NCBI GenBank assembly: GCA_020073665.1
Contig: JAIQEU010000010.1
Location: 1 to 64,000, forward strand
DNA: 64,000 bases
Direction of reading: 5' to 3'
DNA from: Terriglobia bacterium
GTDB lineage: Bacteria > Acidobacteriota > Terriglobia > Terriglobales > Acidobacteriaceae
Part shown: one piece after another, positions 25,986 to 34,188 of the stretch
How positions within the stretch are numbered: the stretch's first letter is position 1
How the letters are laid out: the number at the start of each line of letters is the position of its first letter
The notes under the pieces: generated by a model
What the model saw: the letters and a program-made list of their open reading frames with translations, nothing else
Database searches by the model: none
Told to the model about the DNA's origin: nothing
Program-made: the position numbers and the translations under genes

Positions 25986-26075
25986 AAAGCTCCAAACAGC
26001 GGAATGTGACAGGCGGGGGAAGGGCTGTCAAGGGAAGCCGACACATGGGTCTGTTAAAATCGAACTTTGGCAAGC

Positions 26076-26906
26076 ATGCAGCGCCTACGCATCTCCGCCA
26101 TTTCGTTCCTGAATACTGCGCCCCTGATGTGGGATTTTGAGCACGGCGACGCAGGCTCGGGCTTCGATATTTCTTACACTTTGCCTTCGCAGTGCGCGGC
26201 CGCGCTGCGCGACGGGTCGGCGGATATCGGCATCATTCCCGCTGCGGCTTACGCCACTATTCCTAACCTGGTGATTCTCCCTGGTGTAGCCATCGCCTCT
26301 CGACGTCCGGTACGTTCCATCCTGCTGGTCAGCAAAGTTCCCCTGGCTAAGATTCAGACGGTCGCGTTGGACACCTCTTCCATGACCTCGGTCGCACTAA
26401 CCAAGGTTCTGTTCGCCAAGTGGTGGGGAGCAGACAAGTCGTTCACTCCTATGGCGCCCGATGTCGAGCGCATGCTGGAGGCGCACGATGCCGGCCTGGT
26501 GATCGGCGATCCGGCGTTGCAAGTGGACCGTTCCCGCTATATCACCTATGACCTGGCCGAGGAGTGGATCCGACTCACCGGCAAGCCGTTTGTTTTCGCC
26601 TTCTGGGCGGTGCGGCAAACCGCACTAGAGCATGCTCCAGCAGATCTGGCGGCCGTGTTTCAGCAGTCTCGCGACCACGGACTGCAGCCCGAGAGTCTCA
26701 ACCAGATTGCCCGCGATTGGGCGCCCCGCTTGCGATTGAGCGAGGCCGGAGTGAAAGGCTATCTGACCGAAAACATCCATTATTATCTTGATCCCGCCTG
26801 CCTCGAGGGCCTGGAGCTCTTCTATCGTTACTCGGCTGAGATTGGCGCCCTGCCTTCCCCTCCGGAACTGATTTTTACGGAAACTGCCAGGGAAGTGGCC
26901 GGCTAG
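26076..26906 (+). CDS. mqnA: Chorismate dehydratase MqnA (futalosine menaquinone pathway)
   Basis: A 276-residue periplasmic-binding-fold enzyme that dehydrates chorismate to 3-[(1-carboxyvinyl)oxy]benzoate, the first step of the futalosine route to menaquinone. The N-terminal RISAISFLNTAPLMWDFE, the GSADIGIIPAAAYA stretch, and LDTSSMTSVALTKVLF are typical. The ATG at 26076 was chosen over a TTG at 26067. The divergent dprA start is about 90 bases away. mqnC is about 500 bases downstream on the same strand and mqnD 7 kb on, so the pathway is loosely gathered here. Confidence 0.9.
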   Translation: MQRLRISAISFLNTAPLMWDFEHGDAGSGFDISYTLPSQCAAALRDGSADIGIIPAAAYATIPNLVILPGVAIASRRPVRSILLVSKVPLAKIQTVALDTSSMTSVALTKVLFAKWWGADKSFTPMAPDVERMLEAHDAGLVIGDPALQVDRSRYITYDLAEEWIRLTGKPFVFAFWAVRQTALEHAPADLAAVFQQSRDHGLQPESLNQIARDWAPRLRLSEAGVKGYLTENIHYYLDPACLEGLELFYRYSAEIGALPSPPELIFTETAREVAG

Positions 26907-26913
26907 CACTAGC

Positions 26914-27255
26914 TCACCCGAAGCGACTGCCTCCCGGACGGCGGAAAGCGCCCATGAAATCGTCCACATCCTGCAACTTGAAGGGCTTGCGCAAAACCGG
27001 GGAGGCGGTGAGAAAAGCGTAGTGCTGTTGCGGATTCTTCTGCAGCATCGCGTCCACAAAAGCGGTTCCTCCCGCACTCGATCCGCGGAAGAATTTCATG
27101 GCGATGAGAACCACGTCTTGGGGCCCGCGTTCGCGGTAGGCCTTCATCGCCTCTGCACAATTTGTCGTGAGCTCAGCGCTGTAGCCCAGTTGCTTGAGCA
27201 TGACGCCCAGCAGTTTCAGAGTCGCCTCTTCCGCCTCGACCACCAGGACCTTCAT
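26914..27255 (-). CDS. Degenerate response-regulator receiver domain
   Basis: A 113-residue single receiver-like domain. It starts MKVLVVEAEEATLKLLGVML, keeps the switch lysine in RKPFKLQDVDDFM, and has the general beta-alpha pattern, but the position of the phospho-acceptor aspartate is occupied in VVLIAMKFF by alanine, and the acidic pair near the start is Glu-rich rather than Asp-Asp. It therefore probably cannot be phosphorylated in the normal way. A GGGAGGG ribosome-binding site precedes the ATG at 27255. It is convergent with mqnA (7 bases apart) and divergent from mqnC. Confidence 0.75.
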   Translation of the reverse strand: MKVLVVEAEEATLKLLGVMLKQLGYSAELTTNCAEAMKAYRERGPQDVVLIAMKFFRGSSAGGTAFVDAMLQKNPQQHYAFLTASPVLRKPFKLQDVDDFMGAFRRPGGSRFG

Positions 27256-27412
27256 GACTTCCCTCCCCACAGCGACACACCGTGAATCGGCTCTCGGCAC
27301 ATTTTATCTCCGGTGCGCGCCTTTCCTAGTAACGCTCTGGGTTGCAACCAATGGACGGCTTGGAATCTGCGGCCTCCCTCCGCTAGAATCGTCTCAGCGT
27401 CCGTGGTCAACC

Positions 27413-28459
27413 ATGTCCCTCAATAAAACCCAGGCTCTCGAGCTGTTTCAATCTGATGATCTGATCGGCATCGGCATGGAAGCCAATGCCCTTCGCCGCA
27501 AGCTGCACCCCGAAGGCGTGGCCACCTACATCATTGACCGCAACATTAATTACACCAACTTCTGCACCGAGTACTGCACGTTCTGCGCGTTCTACCGTCC
27601 GCTCAAGGGGCCGGCGGCCAAAGAGGGTTACATCCTCGATTTCGAGACCATTTACGACAAAATCCGCGAGACCCAGGAACTGGGCGGCACCGGCGTGCTC
27701 ATGCAGGGCGGACTGCATCCCGATTTAAAGATCGACTGGCACGAGCAGATGCTGCGCGGCATCAAGCAGCGCTTCCCCAAGATCCACCTGCACTGCTACT
27801 CGGCGTCGGAAATCATTGCCATCGCGGAATACAGCGCGTTGAGCATTCGAGACACCATTGCTCGATTGCGCGATGCCGGACTGGATTCGATTCCCGGGGG
27901 CGGCGCGGAAATTCTCGACGACGAAGTCCGCTACAAAATCGCCCGCCTCAAGTGTCTGACCGACGACTGGCTCAATGTCCACCGCACTGCCCACCAACTC
28001 GGCATGCGTACGACCGCCACCATGATGTTCGGCGTGGGCGAGAATTACGAACACCGCGTCAACCACTTTCAGCGGCTTTACGAACTGCAGGAAGAGACCG
28101 GCGGCTTCACGGCGTTTATCCCGTGGAGCTTCCAGCCCGCCAACACCGCGCTCGGCGGACGCCACTGGGACGAAGCTACCGCGGTCGAGTACCTGAAGAC
28201 GCTGGCAATCTCGCGCCTGTACCTGTCGAATTTCAAGAATGTGCAGTCCAGTTGGGTGACGCAGGGGCTGAAAGTCTGCCAACTAGGTTTGCGCTTCGGG
28301 GGCAACGACGTGGGATCGGTCATGCTGGAAGAAAACGTAGTGCGCGCCGCCGGGGTGACCAACTGTACAACGGAAGAAGAACTGCGCCGCATCATACGCG
28401 ACGCCGGATTCAAGCCGGTGCAGCGGGATACGTTGTACCGGACGTACTTCTTGAACTGA
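27413..28459 (+). CDS. mqnC: Cyclic dehypoxanthinyl futalosine synthase MqnC
   Basis: A 348-residue radical SAM enzyme that cyclises dehypoxanthinyl futalosine in menaquinone synthesis. The iron-sulfur cluster motif is C51-x3-C55-x2-C58 (FCTEYCTFCAFYR), with NINYTNFC before it, GGLHPDL, SIPGGGAEIL, and RTTATMMFGVGE later; the IPWSFQPANTAL line fits MqnC rather than MqnE. ATG at 27413; the frame is open further upstream but that sequence is not family-like. A hairpin-like CCCT/AGGG follows the stop. Together with mqnA and mqnD this shows the futalosine pathway; mqnB and mqnE are not in the window. Confidence 0.93.
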   Translation: MSLNKTQALELFQSDDLIGIGMEANALRRKLHPEGVATYIIDRNINYTNFCTEYCTFCAFYRPLKGPAAKEGYILDFETIYDKIRETQELGGTGVLMQGGLHPDLKIDWHEQMLRGIKQRFPKIHLHCYSASEIIAIAEYSALSIRDTIARLRDAGLDSIPGGGAEILDDEVRYKIARLKCLTDDWLNVHRTAHQLGMRTTATMMFGVGENYEHRVNHFQRLYELQEETGGFTAFIPWSFQPANTALGGRHWDEATAVEYLKTLAISRLYLSNFKNVQSSWVTQGLKVCQLGLRFGGNDVGSVMLEENVVRAAGVTNCTTEEELRRIIRDAGFKPVQRDTLYRTYFLN

Positions 28460-28694
28460 CCGCAAAATGATAGCGCCCTCGCGAAGGGGCTCTGGCCCAC
28501 ACGCCTGTTTCGGGTAGAATAAAGGTTTCCAGTCACTCGCTTCCTGCTGACTGAGGGGTGTCCCGCTGACGATCACGTCAATTTCGCTTGCGGCCTATGC
28601 TGCATTCGCCGCTCCAAAGGGTTTTGGACAGTACTTCAAACAGCATTTTCTCGACACCACGTTCAAGGGCCTCTACACCGCCAACGCCTTCGAC

Positions 28695-30194
28695 ATGGCG
28701 TTGCTGATCCCGTATTTCGTTGTTCTGATTCTGCTGGCGTCGTACGGCGTGCATCGCTACGTTCTGGTCTACCTCTATTACAAGAACAAGAGAAACCACA
28801 CCAGCGAGCCGGCGGCGCATTTTGACGAACTGCCGCGGGTCACGGTGCAACTGCCTATCTTCAACGAGCAGTTTGTGGTTGAACGACTGCTGGATTCCAT
28901 TTGCAAACTGCAATATCCGCTCGACAAGCTCGACATACAGGTGCTGGATGACTCTACCGACGAGACCGTGGCCGTGGCGCGCGGCCTGGTCGAACACTAC
29001 GCGGACCGGGGATTCCCGGTCAGCTATCATCATCGCGACAATCGCCATGGCTACAAGGCGGGCGCGCTGGCCGAAGGCTTGCTCACGGCCAAGGGAGAGT
29101 TCGTTGCCATCTTCGACGCCGACTTCGTGCCGCCGGAAGATTTTCTGCTGCGGACCATCCATCACTTTACCGATCCCAAAATCGGCATGGTGCAAACGCG
29201 CTGGACGCACATCAATCGCAATTATTCTTTCCTTACCGAAGTCGAGGCCATCCTGCTCGACGGACACTTCGTGCTGGAGCATTCCGGACGCGCGCGCAGC
29301 GGCGTGTTCTTCAATTTCAACGGCACCGCCGGAGTCTGGCGGCGGCGAGCCATCGAAGAAGCCGGGGGATGGGAACACGACACTCTCACCGAAGACACCG
29401 ATCTCTCCTATCGCGCCCAGTTGAAGGGCTGGAAGTTTACTTATTTGCAGGATGTAGAGTGCCCCGCCGAGCTTCCGGTCGAGATGACCGCGTTCAAGAC
29501 CCAGCAGGCACGCTGGGCCAAGGGGCTCATCCAGACCGGAAAGAAAATCCTTCCCCGGGTGATGAAGAGCAAACAGCCGTTCCACGTGAAACTGGAAGCC
29601 TGGTATCACCTGACCGCGAACCTGAGCTATCCCCTGATGGTGCTGCTGTCGGTACTGCTGTTGCCGGCCATGATCATCCGCTTTTACCAGGGATGGTTCC
29701 AGATGTTATACATCGATGTGCCTCTATTTCTGGCATCGACGTTTTCGGTTTCGAGCTTCTACCTGGTCTCGCAGCGAGAGCTGTTCCCCAAGACCTGGCC
29801 GCGAGCGCTGCTGTATTTGCCGTTTCTGATGGCGCTGGGCATCGGCCTGACCATCACCAACACCCGCGCGGTCCTGGAAGCTCTGCTGGGCCACAAAACG
29901 GCCTTCGCCCGCACTCCCAAGTATCGCGTTGAATCGAAGATGGACAAGGCGAGCGCCGCCAAGTACCGCAAGCGCCTGGGATGGGTGCCCTGGGTAGAGC
30001 TGCTGATCGGGACCTACTTCGCGCTCACCGTGTATTACGCCATCGACAACGAGAACTACATTACCGTGCCGTTCCTGATTCTGTTCGTGGTGGGCTACTG
30101 GTACACCGGGCTGATGTCGCTGCTGCAAGGGCGCTTCAGCGGGCTGGCCATCAGCGCTACCAGCCAGAGCAAGCCGTTCCCGGTTGGGGTGTAG
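28695..30194 (+). CDS. Membrane family 2 glycosyltransferase
   Basis: A 499-residue processive-type GT2 enzyme. An N-terminal span (about 3-26) precedes the catalytic domain: RVTVQLPIFNEQFVVERLL, DDSTDET, HRDNRHGYKAGAL, the FDADFVP metal-binding motif, TEDTDLSYRAQLKGW, and the QQARWAKG (Q/RxxRW) motif of synthases. Four or five spans follow (about 310-400 and 440-485). It resembles cellulose synthase and ceramide glucosyltransferase-like enzymes; the product is unknown. The frame is open back to 28551 and a CTG at 28566 sits 5-6 bases after GAGGGG, so a longer N-terminus of about 43 residues is possible. Confidence 0.9.
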   Translation: MALLIPYFVVLILLASYGVHRYVLVYLYYKNKRNHTSEPAAHFDELPRVTVQLPIFNEQFVVERLLDSICKLQYPLDKLDIQVLDDSTDETVAVARGLVEHYADRGFPVSYHHRDNRHGYKAGALAEGLLTAKGEFVAIFDADFVPPEDFLLRTIHHFTDPKIGMVQTRWTHINRNYSFLTEVEAILLDGHFVLEHSGRARSGVFFNFNGTAGVWRRRAIEEAGGWEHDTLTEDTDLSYRAQLKGWKFTYLQDVECPAELPVEMTAFKTQQARWAKGLIQTGKKILPRVMKSKQPFHVKLEAWYHLTANLSYPLMVLLSVLLLPAMIIRFYQGWFQMLYIDVPLFLASTFSVSSFYLVSQRELFPKTWPRALLYLPFLMALGIGLTITNTRAVLEALLGHKTAFARTPKYRVESKMDKASAAKYRKRLGWVPWVELLIGTYFALTVYYAIDNENYITVPFLILFVVGYWYTGLMSLLQGRFSGLAISATSQSKPFPVGV

Positions 30195-30338
30195 GGGCTG
30201 GTCATTTTTGCTTCCTTAGAATTTGGGTGGAGCGGCGCTTTAGCGATGCGTGGATGACAGTTCTCGGGAGTAGGCTTCTACCGGACTACCGTTGCAAATG
30301 CTTTGCTGGGCCAAGGACTTCGGTCTACACTCCCCATT

Positions 30339-31439
30339 ATGAGCCGCTTCCTCTTCCTGAGTTACGCTCTGGTGATCGTCTTCTCTTGCACGTCGGTTGA
30401 ATCACCGGCGCAGGCTGCAAGTAGCTCCGATACGTTGCAAAACGGAGTAGTTTTGTCCAGGTCGAAGCTGACATCGGATGAAGCGGTTGCAGCGGTTCGT
30501 TCCAAAGAAACAAACCCTGGATCTTCATTATTTCAGGTGATCCGCGAACTCGATTCGAATGTAGCGATGCGAGAAGCTGCCCAACGCTCTCTACGTGAGG
30601 CTTTTTCGCATCACGTTAGCCTTTACAGTAACGGGATTTTTCTCGACCTGCTGACCACTGGCGGTTTTCTTATCTTGGAAGTTGACGCCACGACCGGTAA
30701 TGCAACTTCGCTTCACATGGTGTCAAGTGGAACCGACGGACGTGCCGTCATCGAGTCACACGCAATCTCGGGCAATGTCAGCGCTGACCTCGCCCAGCAG
30801 TTGATAAAAGAGACCGATGGCTTCGTTGACGTTCTGTTTGCCACCCCGCTCAATGTTCGCATGCTTGAGAGCAGATTCTACGGTGGTCGTTTCCCTGATT
30901 CTGACAAATCCGAGGAGGAAAGCTTTTTCGCGATTCCTCCTGGTATCCGAAAGATAAAAGCCGATCCGAGTGAAATCAGAGAATTGGCTGCACTATTCGG
31001 CGCCGTCCACTTTTGGCCGATACGATACGCGATTTCGATGCCAATCTACCCGGCAAACCCGACCGGCGCGCTAGATTTGGCATGGAAAGAACAAGAGGCT
31101 CTACTGAAGGAATTCATGCACAGAAAGGATGGGAACTCCGACCTAATCCACGATCTGCAAGAATTGGAATCCGTACGGACTTCAGAACAGCTTCGAGACC
31201 GCGTAGCTACGTTCACACGTCTCAAGGACTTCTTGGAACAGAAGTTGCAGGCGCAAGAGGATTCGCCAACTTTTGCGGCCAACAGGTCGATTTCCACCAT
31301 CGCGTTGGTTCTCGGGTCCCTTGAACCGCCTGAGGAGATTTCTTATCCGGTGATGACGGCATCAGGGATCATAATAGATTGGAAACTCTTGAACACCGGC
31401 GACTTGGTTGTCGCGCAGGTTTCGCTGGCTGGGGACTGA
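30339..31439 (+). CDS. Secreted protein of unknown function, lower GC than neighbours
   Basis: A 366-residue protein with an N-terminal signal (SRFLFLSYALVIVFSC) that may be a lipobox, or a cleavable signal ending at AQA. No other domain is recognised; the remainder has no repeats or membrane spans, and the C-terminal part (about 250-330) is helical and rich in Glu and Lys. The ATG at 30339 gives a normal signal peptide; upstream frame to 30303 is not needed. Hand-counted 60-base samples inside it are about 45-57 percent GC, while a sample of the gene before it is about 67 percent, which suggests transfer from elsewhere. Function unknown. Confidence 0.75.
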   Translation: MSRFLFLSYALVIVFSCTSVESPAQAASSSDTLQNGVVLSRSKLTSDEAVAAVRSKETNPGSSLFQVIRELDSNVAMREAAQRSLREAFSHHVSLYSNGIFLDLLTTGGFLILEVDATTGNATSLHMVSSGTDGRAVIESHAISGNVSADLAQQLIKETDGFVDVLFATPLNVRMLESRFYGGRFPDSDKSEEESFFAIPPGIRKIKADPSEIRELAALFGAVHFWPIRYAISMPIYPANPTGALDLAWKEQEALLKEFMHRKDGNSDLIHDLQELESVRTSEQLRDRVATFTRLKDFLEQKLQAQEDSPTFAANRSISTIALVLGSLEPPEEISYPVMTASGIIIDWKLLNTGDLVVAQVSLAGD

Positions 31440-31519
31440 CGGTTACACGATAGATCAGATCAGGCAATTTGATGGAACCGACCCTTGCACTCACAGCATT
31501 AACGAAGGAAACCGTCCGA

Positions 31520-32851
31520 ATGCGCAAACTACTCGTCGCCATCTTCCTCCTCACCCAACTCACCTTCGCCCTGGACCGCCAGCCCAACGCCGACTACCAC
31601 ATGCGCCGTCAGGCCCTAGCCTCACGCGCCAACGCCGTGGTGCTGGTGTTTGCGCCGATCGAGGCCGAGGGCCCGAACGACCTCTACGGCTTTCGTCAGG
31701 ACGACAACTTCTTCTACCTTTCCGGATGGGCCCAACCGGGAGCGGCGCTGCTGATCGCACCCGCTGCGGACGGCGGCAAGGGTTCGCCAGCGCGTCCCTA
31801 CACCGAGATCCTGTTCCTTCCCGCCCACAACCGCGTCCAGGAGAAATGGACGGGGCCGAAGCTTGGACCTGACGACGCGGGCGCGGCCCAGGCCACCGGC
31901 TTTGACCGGGTCGAGGCCATTGACGATCTGCGGGCAGAACTGGTTCGCCTGCTATCGGAGGGAAAAGCGACTGTCTACACCGATGTCCCCACCCACGGAG
32001 AAATTTCGAACTCGGCAACGCCGCTGGAGTGGTTGAATCGGGCCAACGCGTTTCCGTTGAACGTCTCCTTCCAGGACGTGCGCCCGCTGCTGGCCTCGCT
32101 GCGCACGTTCAAAGATGGCGGCGAAATTGAATTGCTCCGCAAAGCCGCCGACGCTTCGATCGCCGCGCACTTGGCCGCCATGCACACCGTGAAGCCCGGC
32201 GTCACCGAACGCGAGATTTCCGCGCTGATGCAATACGAGTGGGGCAAGCGCGGATGCGAGCGGCCGGCCTACGCGCCCATCGTGGGAGCGAGTTTCAATT
32301 CCACCGTGCTGCACTACTCCGATGATTCCGCCACCATGCGGGCTGGGGACGTGGTAGTGATTGACGCTGCCGGAGAGTACTCGATGTACGCTTCCGACAT
32401 TACCCGCACGCTGCCGGTGTCGGGAAAATTCACTCCACGCCAGCGCGAAATCTACGACATCGTGCTGGGAGCCCAGCGCGCCGCCATCGCCGCTTTCCAG
32501 TCCGGCAAATCGATGCTGGGGAAGGGCAAGGCCAATTCCCTTTACGACGTGGCATACAACTACATCAATTCGCATGGCAAAGATTTGCACGGCGAGCCGC
32601 TGGGAAAATACTTCATCCACGGGTTGGGGCATTACGTTGGCCTGAACGTGCATGATGCCGGCGATTACGACGTTCCCCTGGGTCCCGGGGCAGTGTTCAC
32701 GATCGAGCCGGGAATCTACATTCCGGAAGAGAAGCTGGGAGTGCGGATTGAAGATATTCTCTACGTCGATGCCGCGGGGAAGCTGGTCAACTTTTCCGAA
32801 CAACTGCCGCACACCGCCGATGACGTGGAACGGGCGATGGCGGGGAAGTAA
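31520..32851 (+). CDS. Secreted aminopeptidase P-like (Xaa-Pro) metallopeptidase
   Basis: A 443-residue M24 peptidase with a signal peptide (RKLLVAIFLLTQLTFA). The N-terminal domain has the FRQDDNFFYLSGW line of aminopeptidase P. The catalytic domain keeps the metal ligands: Asp in VIDAAGEYSMYASDITRT, His in GLGHYVGLNVHDAG, Glu in FTIEPGIYIPEE and Glu in VRIEDILYV. It removes N-terminal residues before proline, here probably in the periplasm. ATG at 31520 gives the signal peptide directly; an upstream ATG at 31469 is less likely. It follows the low-GC gene by about 80 bases. Confidence 0.92.
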   Translation: MRKLLVAIFLLTQLTFALDRQPNADYHMRRQALASRANAVVLVFAPIEAEGPNDLYGFRQDDNFFYLSGWAQPGAALLIAPAADGGKGSPARPYTEILFLPAHNRVQEKWTGPKLGPDDAGAAQATGFDRVEAIDDLRAELVRLLSEGKATVYTDVPTHGEISNSATPLEWLNRANAFPLNVSFQDVRPLLASLRTFKDGGEIELLRKAADASIAAHLAAMHTVKPGVTEREISALMQYEWGKRGCERPAYAPIVGASFNSTVLHYSDDSATMRAGDVVVIDAAGEYSMYASDITRTLPVSGKFTPRQREIYDIVLGAQRAAIAAFQSGKSMLGKGKANSLYDVAYNYINSHGKDLHGEPLGKYFIHGLGHYVGLNVHDAGDYDVPLGPGAVFTIEPGIYIPEEKLGVRIEDILYVDAAGKLVNFSEQLPHTADDVERAMAGK

Positions 32852-32920
32852 TCGCGCGTGCAAGCCCGTGACTAACCGGCACGCGCCCTGTCATTTTGTT
32901 ATTCTTAAGACATTGTGCGG

Positions 32921-33067
32921 ATGATCTGGTTGTTCCTGATTCTGGCCGTTTGCACGGTGGCCGTGGTGTGGGCGGGCATAGCGCTGTACCTGCGGGTGCG
33001 CCGCCACATGCAGGCGGAGAAGGAAAGCCACGAGTTGGAACACGAGCGCGAAGCGGGCAAGCTGTAA
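32921..33067 (+). CDS. Small single-span membrane protein, 48 residues
   Basis: The ATG at 32921 opens a 48-residue frame with one hydrophobic span at about residues 2-24 ([20 protein letters not shown]) and a charged tail rich in Glu and Arg ([20 protein letters not shown]). A GTG at 32915 in frame is an alternative. Function unknown. It lies between the aminopeptidase gene and mqnD on the same strand, 69 bases ahead of the latter, so it may be translated from the same mRNA. Confidence 0.6.
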   Translation: MIWLFLILAVCTVAVVWAGIALYLRVRRHMQAEKESHELEHEREAGKL

Positions 33068-33135
33068 AAATCCCGCGGCGCAGGGGAAAAGGATATGGCG
33101 AAGACGGCTACTCCAATGGTTTACAGGTTCCAAGC

Positions 33136-34050
33136 ATGAGCATTCTCAGTTCATCATCACAGGCTCCTTCCGCGCCGGGCGCAGACGTCATGCATAGCAG
33201 CACTTCTTCCCAGGTCCGCGAAATCACCATCGCCCACAGCCCCGATTCCGACGACGCTTTCATGTTTTACGGGTTGGCCACGAACAAGGTTCGCGTGCCC
33301 GGTTTGCGCTTCACCCACACGCTGTGTGACATCGAGACCCTCAACCGCCAGGCGCGGGAGGGCGAAGGGGTTTACGACGTCACTGCCATCTCCTTCCACG
33401 CCTATCCCTACGTCCAGCACAATTACGCGTTGATGCCGAGCGGCGGCAGCGTAGGCGACGGCTATGGCCCAATGATCGTGGCCACGCGCGCCTTCTCACC
33501 CAGCGAGATCAAGCGCAAGCGCATCGCCGTGCCCGGCACACTGACAACCGCGTACCTGGCGCTGAAACTGTTTGCGCCGGGGATTGAGACGGACGTGGTT
33601 CCGTTCGACCACATCATCCCCGAGGTGCTGGAAGGCAAGCACGAAGCTGGGCTCATCATTCACGAAGGCCAGTTGACCTACGACAAGTCCGGTCTGCACC
33701 GGGTGGTGGATCTGGGCAGGTGGTGGCAGAAAGTGACCGGCTTGCCGCTGCCGCTGGGAGGAAACGCCATCCGCCGCAGCCTGGGGCCGGAGCTGATGTC
33801 GGCCGTGTGTGGGGCCCTGCGGGAGAGCATTCAGTACGCGCTCGACCATCGCGAGGAAGCGCTCGCCTACGCCATGCAGTTTGCCCGCGACCTCGATCCG
33901 CAACTGGCCGACAAGTTCGTTGGCATGTACGTCAATGAGCGCACGCTCGACTACGGCCCCGACGGCCGCGAAGCCGTCCGCCGCCTGCTCGATATGGGAC
34001 ACAAGGCAGGAATCATCCCGCTGGCGTCGCGGGTGGAGTTTGTAGGGTAA
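33136..34050 (+). CDS. mqnD: 1,4-dihydroxy-6-naphthoate synthase MqnD
   Basis: A 304-residue periplasmic-binding-fold enzyme that converts cyclic dehypoxanthinyl futalosine into 1,4-dihydroxy-6-naphthoate in menaquinone synthesis. The family line [43 protein letters not shown] and [16 protein letters not shown] are present, as is [12 protein letters not shown]. The ATG at 33136 (or 33190) precedes the conserved start; the open frame before it is not family-like. It follows the 48-residue membrane gene and ends 3 bases before an inverted heptamer repeat. Confidence 0.93.
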   Translation: MSILSSSSQAPSAPGADVMHSSTSSQVREITIAHSPDSDDAFMFYGLATNKVRVPGLRFTHTLCDIETLNRQAREGEGVYDVTAISFHAYPYVQHNYALMPSGGSVGDGYGPMIVATRAFSPSEIKRKRIAVPGTLTTAYLALKLFAPGIETDVVPFDHIIPEVLEGKHEAGLIIHEGQLTYDKSGLHRVVDLGRWWQKVTGLPLPLGGNAIRRSLGPELMSAVCGALRESIQYALDHREEALAYAMQFARDLDPQLADKFVGMYVNERTLDYGPDGREAVRRLLDMGHKAGIIPLASRVEFVG

Positions 34051-34052
34051 GA

Positions 34053-34187
34053 AGCTGTTAGCTCTTAGCTCTTAGCTCTTAGCTCAAACAGACCTTCAGT
34101 CTGAACCGCAGCCTCGCCTTCGCCGTGAACGCCGTCTGGGAGCCCGTGGGTTTAAGCTAAAGGCTAAGAGCTAACAGCTAAAAGCTC
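34053..34187. repeat. Inverted pair of AGCT heptamer tracts
   Basis: Left arm 34053-34085 has AGCTGTT then three AGCTCTT units; right arm 34154-34187 has AGCTAAA, GGCTAAG, AGCTAAC, AGCTAAA units. The arms are complementary and about 68 bases apart, so they could fold into a long stem. They sit between convergent mqnD and the M49-like gene and may act as a bidirectional terminator. Confidence 0.85.
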
Positions 34188-34188
34188 C

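Noticed and set aside
28578-29609. 343-codon minus-strand frame across the GT2 glycosyltransferase
   Set aside because: The plus strand encodes clear glycosyltransferase motifs; the minus frame shows none.
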